From positions 13,635,301-13,699,300 of the forward strand of contig OZ037767.1 in NCBI GenBank assembly GCA_964035545.1: a DNA stretch of 64,000 bases, in the 5' to 3' direction. Source of the DNA: Bugula neritina. Its lineage: Eukaryota > Bryozoa > Gymnolaemata > Cheilostomatida > Bugulidae. The position numbers and the translations under genes were made by a program. Numbering within the stretch: the first letter of the stretch is position 1; each line of letters starts with the position of its first letter. The notes beneath the pieces are model-generated. The model was given only the letters and a program-made list of their open reading frames with translations, did no database searches and was not told the origin of the DNA. Below are positions 1 to 17,413 of this stretch, piece by piece.

Positions 1-780
1 ATACTTAATAAAACTTAAACTAAAACGTGAAGTTTAAGTTAAAGTCAGAGTTATGTTACTCACTCTCGGTCAATGTAGAAGGGGAACTCTGAAAGTGAAT
101 AAAATATTAATAAAAATAAGAATACTCACGTTTTAAAATAAATGTCCACAATTACTTTCAGCAAAGCCAATCAACTGTTGTCTGTCACTGTTAGTGTTAC
201 TGAAAGTAATATTCAAATAATATTGCAGCGCTAGCGGGTAGCCGAGATAGTAAGAGGAAAAACTCACTCTGGGTCTGAGAGGGACCCGGACTGGGAGACT
301 CAGACTGGTCCCAGGAGTGAGGAGTCAGGTCAAAGTGAAAGCGTATCACTATCAGACTAGAAGTAAAAGTAATTATAATTATTGCAACACACCTGAAAAA
401 TCATAAATTGACTTACAAAAAAAATTTCAAAGACCATTTTGTGGTCTAAACCTTAAACCACATTGTGTTTTTTTTTAACAAGTTCATATCAAGCCACTTG
501 AAACCTTTTTATAATAATCATGATGAACATGACGATTATCCCAATAGGCTGCACCGAAAATACCGGAACCAACCGAGTCCATTATTTTGCTTATGGAAAA
601 TTGAAGCGCCTGCTATTACAATTTCTACACTTTCGAGTTGTTCACTTTATGCAAATCAGCGGCATGGTAATAAAATAAATATATACGGGGGGGGGGGGGG
701 GGGGGCACAACGGGCCAGATTTTGAATTTTTTGCTCTCATTCGTCTATTTTTCAAGTTACTAGTTTAATGATCTCTAGTC
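1..780. other. AT-rich intergenic DNA, no gene seen
   Basis: No convincing exon is visible; the open frames here are short and lack family resemblance. The notable piece is an uninterrupted run of 19 G at 687-705, followed by CACAAC. Confidence 0.6.
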
Positions 781-1160
781 CAGTGGTTCCCAACCTTTTT
801 CATACTATTCCCCCCTTTAATAAATGTTGACTATTAATTTCCCCCCTTTCGAAGAGCAAAAAGATTTTATGACTTACTGAATGAGAATATATGATACAAT
901 GCAATATATTTTGTTCTATTATATTGGTATATAATATAATTATGATAATATTAGTAATATTATCGTTATTTTAATATTATAAAACACAGAACAGTTCAGT
1001 TATTAATGTTATGGCTTCATTTGATGCTTTTGTGCCAGCTTGCTTAAGCCTGGCTCTGCTTTTGACCAGGCCCATCTCAAGTCACTCTGCAGGTTAAGGC
1101 AGCTTCTCTTCTCTTTGAATTGATGAGAATCCTACCTGACACGGATAAGTGGTGGTGGAT
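781..1160. mobile_element. hAT-like transposon fragment (one end only)
   Basis: The stretch starting near 781 reads CAGTGGTTCCCAACCTTTTT, which resembles the terminal inverted repeat of many hAT-family transposons. I found no convincing opposite end and no transposase, so this is at best a truncated non-autonomous copy. The right border is a guess. Confidence 0.35.
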
Positions 1161-1293
1161 GACACCAAAAAGTCTGCTTTGTTAATTATGTGTGGGAAAA
1201 GTTTGCTTGTTGAAACCCACAACTATTTTAGGTAAAACTGGTGCATGTAAAAATGGCACAGGTAATAATGGAACAAATGAAAAAGTAGGTAAA

Positions 1294-1597
1294 AATGGCA
1301 CAGCACTGATTTTAATTTTTTCCAAACTCAAACCTCAAACCCCCAACCCTTGAACCCAAAAGCCCTACCCCTTAACTCAAATTCCCACCCCCAAACTTCA
1401 GAACCCCAAGTACAAACCCAAAATCCTCACCTCAAACCCCTCTTTCAACAATGACACAGGTAATAATGGCACAAATGGAAAATTATAAATAACAATGGCA
1501 CATTTTCATTATTAGCATTGTAGATTTGAGTTGGGGGCTAGGTGTTCAGGATGGGGGGTTTGGAGGTTTGGGAAAGTTTAACACCACTGTGCCATTT
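1294..1597. repeat. Imperfect fold-back (inverted repeat) with C-rich and G-rich arms
   Basis: The left arm (about 1294-1350) reads AATGGCACAGCACTG and continues into a C-rich tract. The right arm (about 1552-1597) is its approximate reverse complement, a G-rich tract ending GTGCCATT. Short direct repeats of GGTAATAATGG lie in and beside the left arm. It may be a fold-back or MITE-like element; no target duplication was identified. Confidence 0.4.
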
Positions 1598-1611
1598 GAA
1601 AAATAATTTTG

Positions 1612-1680
1612 CCCCCACTGGGAATCGAACCCGTGAACTCTGGCTTGCAAGCAAGTGTACTAACCATTACACCACGGGGA
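1612..1680 (-). repeat. tRNA-like repeat, copy 1
   Basis: On the minus strand this reads like a tRNA. The 7-bp acceptor stem is TCCCCGT against GTGGGGG with G-U pairs, the D arm contains GGTGTAATGGTTAG, and the B box is GGTTCGATTCC. The anticodon stem is poorly paired and the T stem has only three clean pairs, so it is probably not a working tRNA. A second copy at 11044-11112 shares similar flanks, which points to a dispersed tRNA-derived repeat (SINE head). Confidence 0.6.
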
Positions 1681-1710
1681 CCACTGGGTAAACTTATCAC
1701 TACACCATGT

Positions 1711-3270
1711 TTACCTAAAATCGGAACAGGTTCTTCTCCTGTAAAAGTTTATTGAGTGTGCGGGGAAAGACACCATGTTTTTGAGAGACGCCACCACTTT
1801 AGTGTAACTTTAAAAACATTGCCGCTGCTATGAAAAGCAATGACATGATTGCACTCCCGCATTTTCAGGTTCAGATTATATTCACTAGGTATGTAGTATA
1901 CATGTTATTGAGATTGACTTGCATGGATGCTAAAAGTTGGCCTGTTTATTTTTGCATATTTTTGACTTTCATTCAGATCAGAAATGGCTATATCTATAGA
2001 TTTTAGTAACATTTCAACCAACTTTTTGGGCAAACAAACTAACAACAGTGATCAGGGTGCAATGGTCAGGTGGCTCATTGTGCCCGTGTGGCCAAATTGA
2101 AAATAAATGTGGCTCAAGGAAAATTTGTTTTAGAATTTGCTATTATACTCGTTAAGCAATGTAGAGACAAGCAATGGCAACAACACCAGTAAAAACTAGG
2201 CTTGTTGCCTTTGAATGTAAAAAGTTATAAAGCTTTAAAAATTACAAAAAGTAGGTAAAAGCAGTTTTTGACTCGCCTCTTCAACATGTATGCTCCTCTA
2301 GTGTTGAAAACACAATGGCTGAATAATTATGTCATTTCTTTTTTATTAAAGAAAAAATCACAACTCTATGTCAAGAAATTCTCTCACAATTTGACCGGCT
2401 TTCAGTACCCCTATGACTGTTGTGCCCCCCCCCCCCCCCCGTTACCCCTACCTGTGCGGTTATAGATTTGACTCTACAATCGTGTATCTAATCCGTTTTA
2501 TTAGCTGTTACTTTGTCTACAGTGTTAGTGTTCCATCAACTGCTCAGCAAAATTGATTCAAGAGATAATAACTAACAATGTATACTAACGGATCGCATCA
2601 CAATCTAGCTTGGCTTGTTAGTGAAAAGAAGACAACTACGAATTATAAGTTTGACGTGATTGATAGCCTAGGAACCCATACAGTTTTACACTTCTTGAAA
2701 GCCATCATTATAACCGACACAACTTTAAGCGTTTCTAAGTGTTTACGTTTTAAGTTTTGGAAATTGCCATCACGGTCACAATAGATGATTGCACATTAAC
2801 ATTGGCGTTGCTCTTGCCTGATTGCTAAAATGAGTGACTTTTTTGCTCGGCCTTACAATCATAATTATCATGTTTCATTTTAATATGTATTTCATTATCT
2901 ATATGTTACATTGGTTGGAAAGCTTTTTAACTTCTGCCCAAAACTAAAAGTTAAAGTAAAGATTTATATTATTATAAATATAATTAATATTATAATTAAA
3001 TTAATTTAAATAATAATTTAAATTATCATCATTACATTTACATTATGTATTTGCAAAGATCAAAATATTCAATTTCTTATTTATGTTCATACTGATATCG
3101 AATTTGACAGTCAACTTAAATAATCAATATAAATATTAATAATTAAATTTAATGTGAAACTGAAGTTCATATTCACTAATCACTATCATGTGTATATTAA
3201 TATTATTTATTCTTATTGATGCTTATATTAATATTATAAATATAATTATTAATTACTCCTAGTATTACTA
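1711..3270. other. Intergenic AT-rich DNA, no gene seen
   Basis: Only short, unconvincing open frames. A 16-C run lies at 2425-2440, preceded by GTTGTG, the inverted counterpart of the G-run plus CACAAC at 687-711. From about 2950 to 3270 the sequence is dominated by TAATAT-type low-complexity DNA that leads into the LINE. Confidence 0.6.
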
Positions 3271-3331
3271 TTAGTATTGGTTGTATCACAGCTTTTAGCT
3301 GGTGTAACCTTCTACCATCGGCCTAGTTCCA

Positions 3332-4384
3332 CTAGGCTGGGATGGATAGAACTTTCCTCAAGATGTGAGCTGATCCTAGTAAGGCTGTCTGCTGAATCAG
3401 TGGGTATTTGTTTTCAGCTACTCCAAGTAGTGCCATCCAGTCTACAGTCATGTGTGAAGCTCCAAGGGCTCCAATTACAATGGGGATGACTTTTGTTGAT
3501 GTTTTCCAAAGGCGGGTTAACTCTAGTGCTAAATCCTGATATTTTCCTATCTTCTCTGATTTTTTTTCTTTTACTCTGTAATCACCAGGAACTGCGATAT
3601 CGATGATTGTTGTTTCAGCATTACGCTTGTCAACTACTACTATATCAGGCCTCCTAGCTTCGATGACTCTGTCGGTGTGTATGTTGAAGTCCCACAATAT
3701 TTTTACATTGTCATTCTCCAGTACTGATTCCGCTCGGTGGTCGTACCAATTTTTGCTTCTCTGAAATCCATGAAGTTCACACAACTCCCAGTGAATTATC
3801 GATGCCACATGATCGTGTCTTTTCTTATATTCTCCTTGTGCTAACTTCTCACATTCACTCAGTATATGCATCACAGTCTCGTCCCTTGCATTACACATCC
3901 GACACTTCTTGCTACCTTGTTCTTTCATTATAGCTACTTTATAATTTCTAGTAGGGAGTGCTTGATCTTGCGCAGCTAACAGCAGCCCTTCTATTTCCTT
4001 TTTCAGCCAACCAGATTTCAACCATTTCCATGAGCACGTTTTCATGTCCTCCACCTTTCTGATGTACTGACCATGTAGAGCCTTTTCTTTCCAGCCATCA
4101 GTTCTTTCTACCGATTTATCGTTCTTGATTTCTATTGCTGTTTTGTCTTTTAGGAAGGTATTCAGAGTGGTGTCTCCAGCAGTGCATGTCCTCTTTATGT
4201 AATCTGACATGCTGCATTCTTCAATCCTTACACATTCTTCAATTGACACCATCCCTCTTCCACCTTCCCTTTTGCTAACATACAGCCTGTCTACATCTGC
4301 TCTTGGATGGAGTGCACGGTTTATTATCACCAGCTTCCTTGCCTTTTTGTCCATTTCTTTTAGCTCATAAAACAGTTCAGTCAA
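3332..4384 (-). pseudogene. LINE ORF fragment 3: thumb, CCHC knuckle and restriction-like endonuclease
   Basis: The fragment has 350 residues. It starts with the conserved RALHPRADVDRLYV region downstream of the RT, then a CX2CX8HX4C knuckle (CRMCNARDETVMHILSEC). The endonuclease core follows, with RPDIVVVDK and IIDIAVPGD supplying the PD...D catalytic set. The nominal first codon is TTG, because the fragment really continues the RT frame after a frameshift. The stop at 3332 is followed by about 55 nt of 3' UTR and then target-like TAGTAT repeats. Confidence 0.9.
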
Positions 4385-5804
4385 GTATTCTAGCTGTGTA
4401 ATGCACTGCTGTTACTGCCCAAGTGTTTATTGCTTTGATCGTATTCCCTCCATTCAGTTTTGATTCCAGAACTTTTCTTATTCGCCTATAGTACTCCTTC
4501 CTGATTTTATCTTTCATTTCATCCATTTTTATTCTATTAGTCTCAAGAACTCCTAGATACTTATATGGCTCCTCATCCAGATCTTTGATTACCTGTTCAT
4601 CAGGCATAGTGATTCCTGTGTCTTCAATTTTCTTTCCTCTTTTCATAACCAGTGTGGCACATTTTTGTAACCCAAATTTCATTTCTACATCTCTTGTGAA
4701 GATCCTGGCAGCGTTCACCAAAGCTTCCAGTTCTGGCTTCGATTTCCCATATAGCTTCAAGTCATCCATATATAGAAGATGGTTTATTTTTCTGCCCTGT
4801 CGAAATTTGTATCCTTGAGCCGCTTCTCTCATTAGAATTGATAGAGGGATAAGAGCAGTCACAAAGAGGAGTGGAGATAGAGAGTTTCCTTGGAAAATTC
4901 CTCGCTTGATGTCTATTCCTCCAATCTTTTCTCCAAGGTACTCCAGTTGTGTTTTCCAAGACTTCATGCTTTTTCTTATCAACCTTATCACATTACTAGC
5001 CATTCCAGTTAGTTGCATTGTTTCTAAGATCCATGAGTGTGGTACCATGTCATATGCCTTTTGATAGTCTATCCAACACATTGCTAGATTGGTACTTCTC
5101 TTTTTCGAGTCACACATGATTGCCTTATCAAGCATGAGATGATCTTTAGCGCCCCTTGACTTTCTAATGCAGCCCTTTTGTTTTTCTCCAATGATATTTT
5201 GCTCTGAGAGATGATCATACAGGTTGTCAGCTAATATGCCTGTCAATGTTTTCCACATGAGGGGCAAGCAGGTAATTGGTCTATAGTTTCCTGACTGCTT
5301 CCCTTTAGCTGGATCCTCCATTATCAATGCTGTCTTGCCTAATGTCATCCATTCAGGGACATCCCCATTATCCAAGCACTTCTGCAGGTGATCAGCAATC
5401 AGCATATGCAGCTTTGTCAGGTGTTTAATCCAGTATCCTTGAACTCCATCTGGCCCTGGTGATTTCCAATTGGGCATTTTGCTTATCATCTTTTTCACAT
5501 CAGCCACTGTAATGCTTAAGTTCTCTTGTTTTTCTATATGCTCCAACTTGCTGCTTACTTTATTTAGCCATTCTGCATTGGTATTATGCTTTGTTGGCTG
5601 GCCCCAGATGTTTTGCCAGAACGCTTTTGAATCTTCCTTGTCAGGTGCCTCTTTATATGTACATTCATTCCCTTGTAATTCTTGATAGAAGCGCTTTTCA
5701 TTGTTTGTAAACATCCTGTTCTGGTTATATTGTTCAACTCGTTCTGTATATCTTTTTATTTTCTGACTTACAGCCCTCAGATTTTGCTTCAGTTCTTCAA
5801 TCAC
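4377..5804 (-). pseudogene. LINE ORF fragment 2: reverse transcriptase
   Basis: The fragment has 475 residues. RT motifs appear in order: SPGPDG, NYRPITCLP, motif A around WIDYQKAYDMVPH, motif B FQGNSLSP (usually QGD), and motif C YMDD (codons at 4761-4772). The finger, palm and start of thumb are therefore present, and the catalytic aspartates look intact. It ends at an in-frame TGA where relatives usually have tryptophan. The next piece continues in another frame with an 8-nt overlap, consistent with a TGG-to-TGA change plus a 1-nt indel. It is part of the dead LINE and has no host function. Confidence 0.9.
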
Positions 5805-5880
5805 TACATCATATCCTTTCCTTCAAGCCTTCTTCTCAATGAATCATTGTAAGGTCTTCTTTTGCACTCGATTACTTTAC

Positions 5881-6663
5881 TCAAGTCTGATCTAATTTCT
5901 CTTGATTTGTTCGTACTTTCCATGCTGGTACATTGTTAGGTTTTCTTCTTTCCTTATTGTTACACACTTGTTCTGTTACTATTATTGCACAAGCCATGAT
6001 GGTGTCATTGAGCTCAGTGATATTATCAATCTCAACACAGTCTAGCACTTCGTTAATCTGTCTTACTGCCTGAAGTAATTTGACCCTCTCAATGTGCCTA
6101 AGGGCGCTTAGTCTTGGTCGATCGTTAGTTAATCTGCTACGCTCAACTATAATTTTTTCAACTAGGACTTTTTCTGCCTCTGAACTAGGTACTCTTAAAA
6201 TTCTTATCGTTGGTTCATCTGGTATCTCATGCTGAACTATAACATCCTCTTCTATGTCTCGATCTAGCTCTTCATGATCTTCTTCACCAACTGTTGTGTC
6301 TTGTTCTTGCAAGGTTCCTTCTTCAATCTCATGGAGTTCTTCCTCTGTGAAATGCTTGTGTTTCTTTATAGTTCTTGCTTGATCTGCTAGTCTCTGTTCG
6401 CTGATGTCAAATCCTCCTCTTTCCTTCCAGAGTTCATACATTCTTTTTCTATAACCCCTCACTCTAGGTCTACGTTTGAAGTAGCATTCCATGACAGCTT
6501 TGTTGTCTTCTCTTGAGTATCTTCTTTTAGTTGTGCCAGTAACAGGTTGACGACCGTAGGTTGCCTGGTCCTCCACATACCCACTGCCGGACGAGACATG
6601 CCTAGCTTGGCTAGTCATCCCATTCACATCGTTAGCTTTATTCTTTCTATTGTAATTCATCAT
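5881..6663 (-). pseudogene. LINE ORF fragment 1: N-terminal Myb-like DNA-binding region
   Basis: The fragment has 260 residues. Residues about 48-115 are basic and aromatic, beginning RRYSREDNKAVMECYF and including KRMYELWKERG and QRLADQAR. This is the Myb-like domain found at the N terminus of restriction-endonuclease LINEs, where it is thought to help recognise the target. An acidic linker follows (about 115-150). The frame stops at 5881, about 75 nt before the next fragment opens. In intact relatives the two are continuous, so this is a break. Confidence 0.75.
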
Positions 6664-6756
6664 ATTGAGTTTTTAGGAACTAATTTTAGGTCCTAATCCT
6701 AATAGGACCCAGCAAGGTAATGTGCAAAGCTTGCTGAAGGCTTTTTGCCAGAAAAA

Positions 6757-6838
6757 TGCCGCAGTCGGGAATCGTACCCGGAGCATAATCGGAACTCTGG
6801 ATTTTTGGAGTAATGTGTTCTACCAACTGAGCTATTCT
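6757..6838 (-). repeat. tRNA-like sequence at the 5' end of the LINE
   Basis: The minus strand carries a perfect Pol III A box (TAGCTCAGTTGGTAG) and a near-B box (GGTACGATTCC). The two ends do not form an acceptor stem (TGTCAGA against CTGCGGC), so it is not a functional tRNA. It lies between the start of the LINE reading frame and the TTAGTA microsatellite. It could be the LINE's own promoter region or a separate tRNA-derived relic. Confidence 0.55.
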
Positions 6839-6840
6839 GA

Positions 6841-7045
6841 CACATACTATTAGTATTTTTATTGCTATTAGTATTAGTATTACTATTAGTATTAGTATTA
6901 GTGTTATTATTGCTAAGGTACTACTATTATTATTGGTATTACTAGTAGTATTAGTAGTAATAGACTTACTCTTACTCTTAGTATTACTATTACTTTTTAC
7001 TGTTGGTGTTAGTAGTACTAATAGTTATACTAATATTGTTATTTA
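6841..7045. repeat. TTAGTA-type microsatellite flanking the LINE 5' side
   Basis: Imperfect TATTAG/TAGTAT hexamers run for about 200 bp. The same motif appears on the other side of the LINE at about 3258-3285, so the element seems to have split one array. Confidence 0.8.
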
Positions 7046-7172
7046 CTAAGCCTAAGAGTAATGTGACTGCCTAATAAATGTAATAAAAGTTTAAGTTTAA
7101 AACTATTAATAGCTGTTTTGTCTCTTAAGTTATATATTTTGTAGTGCTCATTGAAACCTTCTTACAGTGATC

Positions 7173-15224
<8,052 letters not shown>

Positions 15225-15560
15225 TGAACTAAAGATAACTTTACTCAATATTCATTTTGGTGGTGGACTAAAGCTCATTTTATTGCTGAGTTTTTACTTC
15301 CCGTTTGCCAGTAGAGCCTCCTGCCCAATCATATGTTAATCAGATGCCCACTTATTTTAATCAGAAGCTTTTGCAATCATTACCCAAATTATTGACTGTT
15401 TTTCTTTGTTATAAAATATTTGTTGGTTGTTGAGGTAGTTGAGGTAAAGTGGTAGTTCAGCTTAATTGTGATAAACATTGGTAGTTTGCATTTTGAAAAC
15501 TTGAAATCTATTTTATGTACCATTTAATTTATAGCTATTTAATAAATTTATAATATATGC
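15225..15560 (+). other. UGP2 3' UTR with candidate polyadenylation signal AATAAA at 15541-15546
   Basis: The UTR is AT-rich after the TAG stop. AATAAA at 15541 is 317 bp downstream and is the first canonical hexamer I see. The cleavage site itself is not identifiable from sequence alone. Confidence 0.5.
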
Positions 15561-15847
15561 TTCCTGAAATAGAACCTCAAATCTGTTTACTCGAGGCTGT
15601 AAAAACCAGCCAGTATGTGCTACTAGGTGGAATACAACTTATACTGGTTATACAGATGTATACACCAGTGTTGTGAAAAATAATGTTGAGAAGTTGGTGC
15701 TGAGCTCGATTTCTCCCATGAATAAAACCCAGATAAATGGCTTTAATAATTAACTATCTGGAAATCTGAATTTAAATTGATTTTAACTTACTACGATCAA
15801 ATAGTTTTGTAACTGTAAAAAATAGTTTTCAAAACAACAATTTAGAC

Positions 15848-16192
15848 CAAGGGTATTTAACCTTTTCGGAGTGAAGGGCACTGAAATGGAGTAATATATG
15901 GCAAGGGCCACTTTGTAAAATTTTGCTTGGGCTGGGGGGGGAAGCCACAGTATCAGTAATTTTAAATTACTTTATTTCAAATTCTTATAAATCATTACAC
16001 AATGAAGTGCCAATAATACTTGTAGACTGTATGTTTTGTAGCATGTATGTAAAAAAGATACCTAAAATGCAGTTTTTTCACTCTAATTCATGTCCATGTG
16101 CAAAATAATCTTATTGGTTATGCTTTTGAGGGCCACATAAATGTAGGCTAAGGGCCCCATCTGGCCCTGGGGCCAATGGTTGGACAGCCCTG
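15848..16192. mobile_element. hAT-like MITE, copy 1, between UGP2 and BIRC6
   Basis: The left end is CAAGGGTATTTAACCTTTTC. The right end, GGCCAATGGTTGGACAGCCCTG, inverted resembles it and the common hAT terminus. A second copy at 39666-39990 shares the whole body, including TTTTGTAGCAT and GGGCCACATAAATGTAG. A possible 8-bp target duplication (ATTTAGAC / GTCTAGAA) is imperfect. Confidence 0.7.
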
Positions 16193-16713
16193 GTCTAGAA
16201 TCTAGATACTGCAAAAACATTATTCTAGAAGACAAGTTAGTGTTGCATTTGTAGGGCAAAGGATGAAGTGAGATAGAGGCATACTCTCTTATTTATTAGG
16301 CAGTTATACAAGGCAGAAATCCTGACCATGGAGGTAAAATGGCAGCTTAGAGAGATAATGCTTATATAAAATGCTGTAATCAAAGTGACTTCTCTTGAAG
16401 CACGAATAAGAATAATTACATATAAAAGGTTAAGTTACACATTTAAACATCTCTTCTGTACAAACAGAGCGAAAATAAAATGTATACTTTACACAATATG
16501 AACAAAATCGCACCGAGTAACTCAGCACGATGGCAGCTATCTAATATAAGACGAATATTTTTCAAATTAAATTAGCTTAACTAAATTTCATGATAAATAA
16601 TTGAATTTCCTAGTTTGTGCAGGTCTATTTAGATGTATATGTGAGCAAAGCTGAAAGCACAGCCTTAAAGTCAGACTCAAAGTTCCTGTGGGAAATACGA
16701 GGTTTGGGAGGAG
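16193..16713 (-). other. BIRC6 3' UTR region; candidate poly(A) signal at 16292-16297
   Basis: This is noncoding sequence downstream of the BIRC6 stop. TTTATT on the plus strand (AATAAA on minus) at 16292-16297 is a candidate signal about 420 bp after the stop. No gene was seen. Confidence 0.4.
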
Positions 16714-17413
16714 CTATAAAAACATTCCACCAGAATCGTCTTGCTCGCCTCCATCTCCCTCAAAGGCACCGGGTTGGGGAGCAAGAAGGGGGTCCTCAAC
16801 ATCCATCATATCTGAGGAATTCGAGGAGAAACACGAGATGTCCGGGAGGGTGTGCCAGTCATCAATAGCGGCGTTGGCTGCGTATACCTTGAAAACATAA
16901 CTTGGTTTTAGCATCTTGAGCGCATTGGGAGCATAATAGAAATAATAAAGAGATGTCTGAAGTATATTAGGCATTGGCATCAAAATATAACTTCGCTCTA
17001 GTATATGGAATATAAATTGGGAGTATAATGAGAATAATATGGACATATTAGGCAATGACATCAAATAAAACACTTGAAAAGAGAAGAAATCACCGGAACT
17101 GAGGGATAATAATTTAGACCCGTACCCCCGGGGATAACTGAGGGTCCGAGATGGGTATCAGAGAATTACTGATGCCGGAACTGCTTCCTCCTCCCATGAG
17201 GTCATCAGTAGACGTCATCATGGCGTCTATCATGTTGAAGGAGTCGGGAGACTTGATCTCAGAGGATGTTGATGCAGTGGGCTCGGTTTCCATGGCAACA
17301 GCATCAGAAGTGCTGGCAGCATTGCTCGAGGACAAGCTAAAGGTGGACGCGTCATCTACACCTTCTGGTGCTTTCATTCTTTGGAACTCCGCCATCAATT
17401 GGTTGTAGTATTT
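16714..17413 (-). CDS. BIRC6: BIRC6 exons 73-74: divergent C-terminal tail and stop
   Basis: Exons: 17126-17413 and 16714-16887. Exon 73 starts [13 protein letters not shown] and continues as a Ser/Thr/Met-rich disordered segment ending DPQLSPG. Its donor is GTACGG and it joins, in phase 0, [20 protein letters not shown] and an acidic end [15 protein letters not shown]. The tail has no close vertebrate counterpart that I recognise. If the exon 73 donor were not used, the protein would stop three residues later (VRV). Confidence 0.85.

Larger units (their letters stand above)
3275..6840 (-). mobile_element. Decayed non-LTR retrotransposon with restriction-like endonuclease (R2/R4-like LINE)
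   Basis: Three reading-frame pieces on the minus strand add up to one typical element. They encode, in order, an N-terminal Myb-like helix-turn-helix region, a reverse transcriptase with YMDD, a CX2CX8HX4C knuckle, and a C-terminal restriction-like endonuclease with the RPD and later D residues. Family knowledge: this order, with a single ORF and the nuclease after the RT, marks the R2/R4/NeSL/Dong group. The pieces are joined by frameshifts and stops, so this copy is dead. The 3' UTR is very short (about 55 nt). A tRNA-like sequence lies at the 5' end. Both flanks are TTAGTA-type repeat, suggesting insertion into a microsatellite as in Dong-like elements. Confidence 0.9.

Noticed and set aside
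465-725. 86-residue plus-strand open frame
   Set aside because: Ends in translated poly-G (a glycine run), has no family resemblance and lies in AT-rich intergenic DNA.
1612-1680. Functional tRNA gene on the minus strand
   Set aside because: The acceptor stem and promoter boxes are present, but the anticodon and T stems are poorly paired and a sister copy shares flanking sequence, so a dispersed tRNA-derived repeat is more likely.
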